A DNA stretch of 7,684 nucleotides, from assembly GCA_022749905.1 (NCBI GenBank), contig JAKIWU010000064.1, positions 1 through 7,684 on the forward strand, read 5' to 3'. Shown here piece by piece: positions 1 to 5,628 of this stretch (within the stretch, counting starts at the first letter, position 1; each line of letters starts with the position of its first letter). The notes under the pieces are model-generated. The model had not been told where the DNA came from. It was given only the letters and a program-made list of their open reading frames with translations, and searched no databases. Source of the stretch: Thermoplasmata archaeon (GTDB lineage Archaea; Thermoplasmatota; Thermoplasmata; Lutacidiplasmatales; UBA184). A program made the translations under genes and the position numbers.

Positions 1-59
1 CCGTCGGGGCGAAACTCCCAGCAAGCCCGTCCGGCGGCGGCCCCGCGCGGTCCGTTCGG

Positions 60-359
60 CTAGCGGAAGTACCCGGCAGCAGCGGGCTCGGTCCGCTTCT
101 CTTCTTCGGGCTTGACCGCCTGGAGGACGTCGAGGGAGAGGACGGCGTTCAGGGGGATCAGGCGCACCCGGCCTTTCTCCCCCTTCACCTTCCCGTCGAG
201 CTCGATCGCGAGCGAGTTGTCCCCCCCGATGGAGACGAGGCCTCGGAACATCCCGTCGGAGACGAACACGTCCTCCTGCCCCCCGGCCGAGCGGACGGAG
301 ACCTTCGACCCGACGGTGAGCACGATCGACGGCTTCTTCGCAGACCCCGTTTCCGCCAT
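60..359 (-). CDS. Small beta-rich protein, possible SH3/Sm-like barrel, function unknown
   Basis: This 99-residue protein is not one I can name. It starts at an ATG (357-359) that overlaps by one base the TGA of the upstream regulator gene (TGATG), so the two are very likely co-transcribed and translationally coupled. A short polar, lysine-containing N-terminus (about 1-9) is followed by alternating hydrophobic and polar stretches typical of beta strands: IVLTVGSKVSV (12-22), then a segment with G-M-F-R-G-L-V and a G-G-D-N turn, then L-A-I-E-L and a final R-V-R-L-I-P-L-N-A-V strand. The tail (about 83-99) is charged and probably disordered. There is no signal peptide or membrane segment. The order G-x-F-x-G, D-N, hydrophobic strand, then I-P-L-x-x-V resembles a small Sm-like or SH3-like barrel. 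That is inference from pattern only, and the role is unknown. Confidence 0.72.
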   Translation of the reverse strand: MAETGSAKKPSIVLTVGSKVSVRSAGGQEDVFVSDGMFRGLVSIGGDNSLAIELDGKVKGEKGRVRLIPLNAVLSLDVLQAVKPEEEKRTEPAAAGYFR

Positions 360-874
360 CAGCCGCTCCCCGCCTTCGCCCGCGCGGATTTTGGGGTGAC
401 GGGCATGTTGACCCGTGCCTCGCTGTCGTGGTCGAGCAGTCCTTGCAAGTGGTTCACGGTCTCCCGGTAGCGTCGGAGCGCGTTCTGAGCGTTCGCCTCG
501 GTGAAGTCCCAGGCACGGGAGAGGTTCCCATACCGGAGGCGGTAGCCTTTCCGGCCCTTCGTCGCTTCGTTTCCCGAGACATCCTCGAGGAGGTCGAGGG
601 ACTTCAGCTTGTTAATGTGACGGTAGACCGACGGCTTCGAGGACTTGAGGACGGCAGCGAGCTCCTCGGCGTACCACGGTCGGGCGGGGTCCTTGAGCAG
701 GCATTCGCGCACGAGACGATAGGCGAGGCTCTCCCGGGAGGGGCCCTCGCCGGCCCGGCCGTCGTCGTGTTCGGGAAGATATCCGACGAGTCGGAGGAAT
801 TCGGTGAGCACTTCGTCCGTGTCGTGGACCGGCGTCAGTGGGGTGCTGTAGCGGACCGCGAGCTCGAAAGGCAT
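359..874 (-). CDS. Winged-helix DNA-binding transcriptional regulator
   Basis: This 171-residue protein is predicted to be a cytoplasmic transcription factor. The central part reads as a winged helix-turn-helix: a helix at about 49-61, W-Y-A-E-E-L-A-A-V-L (67-76), the recognition helix K-P-S-V-Y-R-H-I-N-K-L (80-90), then L-D-L-L-E-D-V (93-99) leading into a basic wing, K-G-R-K-G-Y-R-L-R-Y (106-115). A C-terminal helix with many Arg and Asn residues (about 125-149) could serve dimerisation, and the last 20 residues are low-complexity. This layout fits ArsR/MarR-like regulators of archaea, but I cannot assign a subfamily or ligand. It is transcribed divergently from the molybdenum-hydroxylase operon across an 89-base spacer, so local control of itself and that operon is the natural guess. 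The ATG at 872-874 lies about 28 bases from a TATA-like element, consistent with a leaderless or nearly leaderless message. Confidence 0.82.
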   Translation of the reverse strand: MPFELAVRYSTPLTPVHDTDEVLTEFLRLVGYLPEHDDGRAGEGPSRESLAYRLVRECLLKDPARPWYAEELAAVLKSSKPSVYRHINKLKSLDLLEDVSGNEATKGRKGYRLRYGNLSRAWDFTEANAQNALRRYRETVNHLQGLLDHDSEARVNMPVTPKSARAKAGSG

Positions 875-876
875 CG

Positions 877-890
877 CTCGGTGGCCCGAG
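877..890. repeat. Short inverted repeat next to the regulator start codon
   Basis: CTCGG (877-881) and CCGAG (886-890) are perfect inverted arms around a 4-base TGGC spacer, three bases upstream of the regulator ATG, at the expected transcription start. The first arm plus spacer, CTCGGTGGC, recurs as a direct repeat at 912-920 on the other side of the TATA-like box. The position suits an autoregulatory operator, but the arms are short and chance occurrence in G+C-rich DNA is possible. Confidence 0.3.
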
Positions 891-900
891 AGAGGTGCGC

Positions 901-907
901 GTATATC
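901..907 (-). promoter_or_regulatory. TATA-like box for the winged-helix regulator
   Basis: The bases at 901-907 read GATATAC on the minus strand, a rare A/T run in this G+C-rich DNA. Its centre is about 30 bases upstream of the regulator ATG at 874. Archaeal TATA boxes sit about 26-27 bases before the transcription start, so the message would start at or within a few bases of the ATG. The element is nearly symmetric and could also be read on the plus strand, where it would give a leader of roughly 35 bases to the gene starting at 964. Confidence 0.4.
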
Positions 908-927
908 TCGCCTCGGTGGCGACGGAT

Positions 928-940
928 GGAAAAGCTAACT
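928..940 (+). promoter_or_regulatory. Candidate core promoter of the plus-strand operon
   Basis: GGAAAAGCTAACT at 928-940 is the most A/T-rich stretch upstream of the first operon gene. Its centre lies about 29 bases before the GTG at 964, the spacing expected for a leaderless archaeal transcript. The match to a TATA consensus is weak, so the element at 901-907 is an alternative. Confidence 0.3.
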
Positions 941-963
941 CGCACGCCCTCGCTCGGCCGCCC

Positions 964-1800
964 GTGACCTTCTCGTTCGTCCAACCGACCTCGGTCGAGG
1001 CGGCCCTGCGCGCCGTCGGAACGCCCGGCAGCGTCGCGATCGCCGGCGGCACGGACCTCTTGCTCGATTTCGACAACCAACGCATCGCCGCAGACCGCGT
1101 CGTCTCCCTCAACGGGCTCCCGTGGAAGCACCTCACGCGCGCGGGCGGCCGTCTCGTCGTCGGGAGCACGCTTCCGCTCCGAAGGATCGAGCTCGACCCG
1201 AGGGTGGCCGTCGATCTGCCCGGGCTCTATCAGTCGGTCCACGCCGTCGGAGGCGTCCCGCTGCGACACCGCGCGACGATGGGCGGGAACCTCGTTCGGG
1301 CCTCTCCGGCGTCCGACCTGCTCCCCGTCCTGCTCGCGCTCGAGGCGACCGTGCACATCGTGGGCGCGTACGGATCGCGCGCGAGCTCGCTCGACGACTT
1401 CCTTCGAGGATCGCGATCCGTCGACCTCGCACCGGGGGAACTCATCGAATCGGTTTCGGTGCCGTATCCGGCCCCCTCGGCGTACGTCTGGCAGCGCGTT
1501 CGTCCGGCGAAGGACATCTCGCAGGTGGGCGTCGCGGTCGCTCGAGTGCCTGGGGCTGGCCACTGGAACGTGGCTCTCGGGGGGGTCGTGCCTCGCCCGA
1601 TCCGCTCCCCGTCGGCAGAGCGTCACCTCACGCGCCTCCGCCCGAAGGCGGAGGAGATCACGCGTGCGGCGGAGGCGGCATCGGAAGGCGTCGCGTTCGC
1701 CACGGACCGACGAGCGAGCGAGGCGTACCGGCATCTGCTCGTCTCGGTCCTCGTGCGGCGGGCCCTCGACAAGGCGATCCCTCCGGAGGCACCGTCGTGA
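964..1800 (+). CDS. Molybdenum hydroxylase FAD-binding subunit (CoxM/CutM-type)
   Basis: This is the flavoprotein (medium) subunit of a xanthine dehydrogenase/CO-dehydrogenase-family enzyme. It passes electrons from the [2Fe-2S] subunit through FAD to an acceptor. The N-terminal FAD-binding domain opens with F-V-Q-P-T-S and carries A-G-G-T-D (27-31) and T-M-G-G-N-L-V-R-A-S-P-A-S-D (105-118), the two conserved loops that hold FAD pyrophosphate. The C-terminal domain of the family follows, with K-D-I-S-Q-V-G-V-A-V around residue 184 and A-L-G-G (204-207). The GTG at 964 gives 278 residues, the normal size. An ATG at 838 in the same frame would add 42 unlike residues and overlap the divergent gene, so I reject it. 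The stop codon overlaps the next gene's start as GTGA. Nothing indicates which electron acceptor is used. Confidence 0.92.
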   Translation: MTFSFVQPTSVEAALRAVGTPGSVAIAGGTDLLLDFDNQRIAADRVVSLNGLPWKHLTRAGGRLVVGSTLPLRRIELDPRVAVDLPGLYQSVHAVGGVPLRHRATMGGNLVRASPASDLLPVLLALEATVHIVGAYGSRASSLDDFLRGSRSVDLAPGELIESVSVPYPAPSAYVWQRVRPAKDISQVGVAVARVPGAGHWNVALGGVVPRPIRSPSAERHLTRLRPKAEEITRAAEAASEGVAFATDRRASEAYRHLLVSVLVRRALDKAIPPEAPS

Positions 1801-2270
1801 GCCAGCCGATCCGCCTGACAGTGAACGGTACGGACCTCGAACGTTCCGATCTTGACGACGCAGAGCGGCTCCTCGACACCCTGCGATGGCGCCTCGGACT
1901 GAAGGGGACGAAGGAGGGCTGCCGAACCGGCGATTGCGGGGCATGCACCGTGCTCGTCGATGGGGAGTCGACGCTCTCTTGCCTTACCCTCACCCGCGAG
2001 GTCGAGGGCACGCGGATCACCACGATCGAGGGGGTTCGGGGGGAACCGGCGGGGCCGAACGTGCTCACAGCCTTCGGCGCGGAGCCCGCGCTGCAATGCG
2101 GCTACTGCACTCCCGGTTTCGTCATGGCTCTCACGGGGCTGTTGCAGGAGGAGGGCTCGACGCACCGAACGTCGAACCTCGTCGACGAACTCGAAGGCAA
2201 CTTGTGCCGCTGCACCGGGTACCGATCGATCATCCGGGCGATCGGCGCCCTCGGGGACGAGCTGCGGTGA
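1797..2270 (+). CDS. Molybdenum hydroxylase [2Fe-2S] subunit (CoxS/CutS-type)
   Basis: This 157-residue iron-sulphur subunit relays electrons from the molybdenum site to the FAD subunit. All eight cluster cysteines are visible. The plant-ferredoxin-type N-terminal domain has Cys42, Cys47, Cys50 and Cys62 in G-C-R-T-G-D-C-G-A-C-T-V and S-C-L. The alpha-helical C-terminal domain has Cys101 and Cys104 in Q-C-G-Y-C-T-P-G-F and Cys137 and Cys139 in L-C-R-C-T-G-Y. Length is typical for a free-standing small subunit. The GTG start at 1797 overlaps the preceding stop (GTGA) and places I-R-L-T-V-N-G at the usual N-terminal position. The end overlaps the large-subunit start in the same way. No cysteine is missing, so both clusters should form. 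Cytoplasmic: no Tat signal is present, unlike periplasmic aldehyde oxidoreductase small subunits. Confidence 0.95.
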   Translation: MSQPIRLTVNGTDLERSDLDDAERLLDTLRWRLGLKGTKEGCRTGDCGACTVLVDGESTLSCLTLTREVEGTRITTIEGVRGEPAGPNVLTAFGAEPALQCGYCTPGFVMALTGLLQEEGSTHRTSNLVDELEGNLCRCTGYRSIIRAIGALGDELR

Positions 2271-4477
2271 CGCGATCGGACGGCCCGGCGAAGCTCGAGG
2301 GACGAGCGGAGTTCGGCACCGACGTCGAGGTCCCCGGGATGCTCTGGGGCGCGCTCGTTTACGCGCCCGTCGCGCACGGGCGGATCCGGCGCGTCCCGCT
2401 GTCTGGCGTCCGGTCGATGCCCGGCGTCGCGGCAGCGGTCGGTCCGGACGATCTCGACCGGCTTCTCCCCGGCGGAGGCGACCGGAACCGGCCGGTGTTC
2501 CCGCGCACAGAGGTGATGTACCGGAACCAGCCGATCGCTGCGGTCGCCGCTCGAACGGCCTCCGAAGCGCGCGCCGCCGCGGATGCGGTTCGAGCCGACA
2601 TCGAGGAACTTCCGGCGCTCATCGACCTCGAGACCCGCTTTCCGGAATGGCCGGGACCCGAGGCGGCGCGTTCGGAGGGCATCATCGCCCACGTCCACGC
2701 GCGACACGGCGATCCGGACGGAGCCTTCCGATCGGCGGACCTCGTCCTCACGGAGACGTATCGAACCTCGGGGATCCACCAGGTCGCCATCGAACCGCAT
2801 GCCTGCGTCGCCCGGGTCGACGGAGGCGTTTGGCACGTCACGACGACGACCCAGACCCCGTTCGGCGTGCGGGAAGACGCGGCGGAGATCCTCGGGATCC
2901 GGGAGGCGGACCTCGTCGTCGAAGGCACCTGGGTCGGCGGAGGTTTCGGGGGCAAGGGCGCAGCGTTCCTCGAGCCGTATGCCCTCCTCCTCGCCGCGGC
3001 GGCAGGACGACCCGTCCGCCTCGGGTTCGGCTACCGTGAGGAGTTCCTGCTGGGCCGATCGACCCTACCCTCGATCATCCGGATCGAGACGGCCGTGTCG
3101 GGCCGCCGGATCGAGGCACGACGGGTCCGCCTGCTCCTCGATTCCGGCGCGTCGCTTCCGGGCCGGGACTTCGCGACGGGGTACTCGATCGGCTTCCTCC
3201 TCGGGCCGTACAAGATCCCGGCCTTCGAGATGGAGGGGTACGCCGTCCGGACGAACAAGCCCCCGTTCGGACCGCACCGGGCCCCGTTCGCGCCCCAATG
3301 CGTGTTCGCTCTGGAATCCCACATGGACGAGCTCGCACGGCGCCTCGCCGTTGACCCGATCGCCTTCCGCCTCGAGCACGTCTGGGCCGAGGGGGATCCG
3401 ACCCAGTTCGGCCAACGTGTCGGACCGTTCGGCGCGCGCGCCGCGCTCGAGGCCGCCCGCGCGAGGATCGCCGCCTGGAGGACAGACGCCCCGGCGGGCC
3501 ACGGGATCGGGGTCGCTCTCGGGTTCTGGTCGACCGGCACGGGAGCCGGCGGCGAGACGAGGCTCCGCCTCTCCGAACGTGAGCTCGTCATCGAGCAGGG
3601 AGAGCGGGAGATCGGAAGTGGCAGTGTGATCCGCGGTCTCGTCGCGGTCGCCGAACGCGTCACCGGGCTCCCCGCGGAATCCATACGGGTCGCCTACTCG
3701 GACACCTCGACCGCGCCCTATGACACGGGCGTGTTCGGGAGCCGGACCGTCGGTGCCCTCGGCCAGGCCGTTGAGAAGGCAGCGAAAACCCTGCTCGGAA
3801 TCCTCGGCGAGCGTCTCGGCACTCCACCGGTCCGTCTCGAATTCGCAGAGGGACGGATCGCGGTACTCACGAACAAGGGGCTCCGAGGCCTCGAAACCCT
3901 GCTTACGGACACGGAGCGGACAGCAGGCGGCCTGCTCGTCGGGGGACGGCACTTCGGTACACCCGGCACCATCGATGAGTCCCGGGTCCTCGACGGCACG
4001 TTCTACCCGTACTCGGATTTCACGGCTGCCGTCCATGCGTGTGAGGTCAACGTTGACCCCGAGACTGGGGCGGTGCGCGTCGTGCGGTCGGCCGCCTTCC
4101 ACGATGTCGGCGTCGTGGTCGATCGTCCCATGGCCGTCGCGCAGATCGAGGGGGGCGTCGCGATGGGGCTCGGGGAGGCGCTCACCGAGGAAGCCCTCTG
4201 GTCCTCCGACGGTCGACTCTTGAATCCGGGGCTCCTCGATTACCGGATCCCCACCCTCGGTGAGGTTCCCAGCATCGAGGTCGTGCCCATCGAAGGGTTC
4301 CTCGGGGCCGGCCCATTCGGAGCGAAGGGACTCGGCGAACCCCCGGTCATCGCCGTGCCTGCCGCGGTCGCGAACGCCGTCGCGGCTGCGACAGGGGCCC
4401 GCGTGTTCGAACTACCTCTGACCGCCGAGCGCGTCGTCCGAGCGCTTAAGCGCCTTGAGGGCCCCGCGCGAGCATGA
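2267..4477 (+). CDS. Molybdopterin-binding catalytic subunit of a xanthine dehydrogenase-family enzyme
   Basis: This 736-residue catalytic subunit hydroxylates its substrate at a molybdopterin-cytosine-type cofactor. It starts at a GTG overlapping the previous stop (GTGA), directly at the family's R-x-D-x-x-x-K-x-x-G-x-A motif, so the N-terminus is several residues shorter than usual. Cofactor motifs are Q-T-P-F-G-V-R (196-202), G-G-G-F-G-G-K (224-230) and the catalytic base in G-A-K-G-L-G-E-P-P (Glu691). Two features bear on substrate. The residue after G-G-F-G-G-K is Gly231, where xanthine oxidoreductases have the purine-binding Glu (bovine Glu802). The active-site loop is G-P-H-R-A-P-F-A-P-Q (335-344), not the A-Y-R-C-S-F-R of aerobic CO dehydrogenase. 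It is therefore an active-looking hydroxylase of unknown substrate, probably not CO and perhaps not xanthine. No XdhC/CoxF-type cofactor maturation gene lies in the window. Confidence 0.93.
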   Translation: MTRSDGPAKLEGRAEFGTDVEVPGMLWGALVYAPVAHGRIRRVPLSGVRSMPGVAAAVGPDDLDRLLPGGGDRNRPVFPRTEVMYRNQPIAAVAARTASEARAAADAVRADIEELPALIDLETRFPEWPGPEAARSEGIIAHVHARHGDPDGAFRSADLVLTETYRTSGIHQVAIEPHACVARVDGGVWHVTTTTQTPFGVREDAAEILGIREADLVVEGTWVGGGFGGKGAAFLEPYALLLAAAAGRPVRLGFGYREEFLLGRSTLPSIIRIETAVSGRRIEARRVRLLLDSGASLPGRDFATGYSIGFLLGPYKIPAFEMEGYAVRTNKPPFGPHRAPFAPQCVFALESHMDELARRLAVDPIAFRLEHVWAEGDPTQFGQRVGPFGARAALEAARARIAAWRTDAPAGHGIGVALGFWSTGTGAGGETRLRLSERELVIEQGEREIGSGSVIRGLVAVAERVTGLPAESIRVAYSDTSTAPYDTGVFGSRTVGALGQAVEKAAKTLLGILGERLGTPPVRLEFAEGRIAVLTNKGLRGLETLLTDTERTAGGLLVGGRHFGTPGTIDESRVLDGTFYPYSDFTAAVHACEVNVDPETGAVRVVRSAAFHDVGVVVDRPMAVAQIEGGVAMGLGEALTEEALWSSDGRLLNPGLLDYRIPTLGEVPSIEVVPIEGFLGAGPFGAKGLGEPPVIAVPAAVANAVAAATGARVFELPLTAERVVRALKRLEGPARA

Positions 4478-5628
4478 TCCCGTCGGAGTCGATCCACCGT
4501 ACCCTCGAAGGGTACGGAACCGAGCCCCACATTGGGGCGATCGGATCGCACTCCGCGCTCGACATCGCCGACGGGGCGGCTACGGAGGGGTTCCGGACCG
4601 TCGTGGTGGCCCAGAACGGCCGCGACGCCACCTACGCGCGGTACTACCGGGCGCATCGCGATGCCGCCGGCCGCCTCGAACGGGGGTGCGTGGACGAAGT
4701 CTGGAGCTACCCATCGTTCGCCGCGATCCTCGACGAGACGGTGCAGGAGCGCCTGCGCGCCGAGCACGTGCTGCTCGTACCGAACCGCGCCCTGAGCTCC
4801 TACGTTCCGCTCGACGCCCTCGAAGGACGCCTTCGCGTGCCGCTTGTCGGTTCGCGGGCGCTGCTGCGGATCGAGGAGCGCAGCGAGCGGGAGAACTACT
4901 ACGCGCTTCTCGAATCGGCCGGCATCCCCATCCCCGAGCGCATCGACGGCCCCGAGGCGATCCGCTCCCTCGTGATCGTCAAACTCCCCCACGCGACGCG
5001 GCGGCTCGAGCGCGGCTTCTTCACCGCGGCCTCGCGTTCCGAGTACGAGCGCAAGAGCCGCGCGCTCATCGACCGCGGCGTCGTCGCGCCGGCCGACCTC
5101 GCCGGGGCTCGGATCGAGCGGTACGTCCTCGGGCCGGTCTTCAACTTCAACTTCTTCTTCTCCCCGCTCGCGCCGCGGGAGGACGCCCTCGAGCTCCTCG
5201 GTGTGGACGAGCGCCGGGAGAGCTCGCTCGACGGGCTCGTCCGTCTGCCCGCGAGCCAGCAACTCGAGATGGCAGAGAACGAGCGGATCCCGGAGTACAC
5301 CGTCGTGGGACATGGGACGCTGACGGTGCGCGAGTCGCTCCTCGAGGCGGCGTTCGCCATGGGGGAGAAGTTCGTCGACGCCGCGCGCGCCCGCTATCCG
5401 CCCGGGATCCTCGGGCCGTTCTGCCTGCAGACCTGCATCGACCCCGAGGGACGGCCCACGGTGTTCGACGTCGCCGCCCGCATCGGGGGCGGAACCAATA
5501 TCCATCTCGGGCTCGGCCATCCGTACGGGAACGCGCTCTGGAGGACCCCGATGAGCACGGGGCGGCGCATCGCGGTCGAAATCCGCCGCGCGATCACGAC
5601 GGGCCGTCTGGCGGAGCTCGTGACATGA
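4474..5628 (+). CDS. purP: PurP-family formate-dependent ATP-grasp ligase (FAICAR synthetase or paralogue)
   Basis: PurP ligates formate to the amino group of AICAR using ATP, giving FAICAR in archaeal purine synthesis. The protein is 384 residues, near the roughly 360 usual for the family. Family marks include the N-terminal G-S-H-S-A-L-D-I (24-31) with G-A-A-T-E-G-F (34-40), L-D-G-L-V-R-L-P-A in the middle, and the C-terminal ATP-grasp stretch F-C-L-Q-T-C followed by V-F-D-V-A-A-R-I-G-G-G-T-N (330-342). Compared from memory with the characterised Methanocaldococcus enzyme, the glycine-rich ATP loop (K-F-P-G-A-R-G-G-R-G-Y-F there) is K-L-P-H-A-T-R-R-L-E-R-G-F-F here (170-183), the P-H-G-S-F segment is P-N-R-A-L (103-107), and V-F-N-F-N-F-F-F-S-P (222-231) is unusual. 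These traits recall the second, uncharacterised group of PurP homologues found in Thermococcales, so the exact substrate is uncertain. The ATG overlaps the previous stop (ATGA). Confidence 0.85.
   Translation: MIPSESIHRTLEGYGTEPHIGAIGSHSALDIADGAATEGFRTVVVAQNGRDATYARYYRAHRDAAGRLERGCVDEVWSYPSFAAILDETVQERLRAEHVLLVPNRALSSYVPLDALEGRLRVPLVGSRALLRIEERSERENYYALLESAGIPIPERIDGPEAIRSLVIVKLPHATRRLERGFFTAASRSEYERKSRALIDRGVVAPADLAGARIERYVLGPVFNFNFFFSPLAPREDALELLGVDERRESSLDGLVRLPASQQLEMAENERIPEYTVVGHGTLTVRESLLEAAFAMGEKFVDAARARYPPGILGPFCLQTCIDPEGRPTVFDVAARIGGGTNIHLGLGHPYGNALWRTPMSTGRRIAVEIRRAITTGRLAELVT
4497..4517 (+). repeat. Perfect 9-bp inverted repeat (RNA hairpin candidate) at the start of the purP-family gene
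   Basis: CCGTACCCT (4497-4505) and AGGGTACGG (4509-4517) are perfect complements around a 3-base CGA loop, 20 bases downstream of the ATGA junction and inside codons 8-15. In RNA this would be a stable stem-loop close to the initiation site. It could affect coupling or translation at this junction or be a processing site. It could also be chance, since a 9-bp stem with a short loop is expected about once in several such windows. Confidence 0.35.

Larger units (their letters stand above)
875..963. promoter_or_regulatory. Divergent intergenic promoter/operator region
   Basis: This is the only intergenic gap between genes in the window. It separates the minus-strand regulator from the plus-strand operon, so both promoters should lie here. 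It holds a TATA-like element, an A-rich element, a 5-base inverted repeat and repeats of a CTCGGTGGC-type word (877-885 and 912-920 identical; 951-964 matches 875-888 at 12 of 14 positions). I see no Shine-Dalgarno sequence just before either start codon. The region is called from gene orientation and these sequence elements; no transcription start is proven. Confidence 0.6.

Noticed and set aside
1..59. Possible terminator or partial gene downstream of the minus-strand unit
   Set aside because: No T-run, no clear stem-loop and no supportable coding frame in these 59 bases.
838..963. Upstream extension of the FAD subunit to the ATG at 838
   Set aside because: It would add 42 residues with no family similarity, and overlap the regulator's coding start. 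The GTG at 964 gives the standard N-terminus.
835..1944. Minus-strand open frame (369 codons) opposite the FAD subunit
   Set aside because: It spans the divergent promoter region and overlaps the FAD-subunit gene; the composition is a codon shadow and no motif is recognisable.
1886..2266. Upstream extension of the molybdopterin subunit in the same frame to 1886
   Set aside because: The extension lies out of frame inside the [2Fe-2S] subunit gene, is Arg/Gly-rich shadow sequence, and the GTG at 2267 fits the 4-base overlap seen at every other junction.
4442..4453. Perfect 12-bp palindrome GCGCTTAAGCGC near the end of the large-subunit gene
   Set aside because: Palindromes of this length are expected about once or twice by chance in a window this size, it lies in conserved coding sequence, and no second copy was seen.
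2267..4477. Aerobic CO dehydrogenase (form I CoxL)
   Set aside because: The M-S-L gene order matches, but the diagnostic A-Y-R-C-S-F-R loop is replaced by P-H-R-A-P-F-A-P-Q.
4240..5520. Long minus-strand open frame (426 codons) opposite the large-subunit and purP-family genes
   Set aside because: It lies antisense to confidently identified genes, is rich in Arg, Asp, Glu and Gly as expected of a shadow frame in G+C-rich DNA, and shows no family motif.
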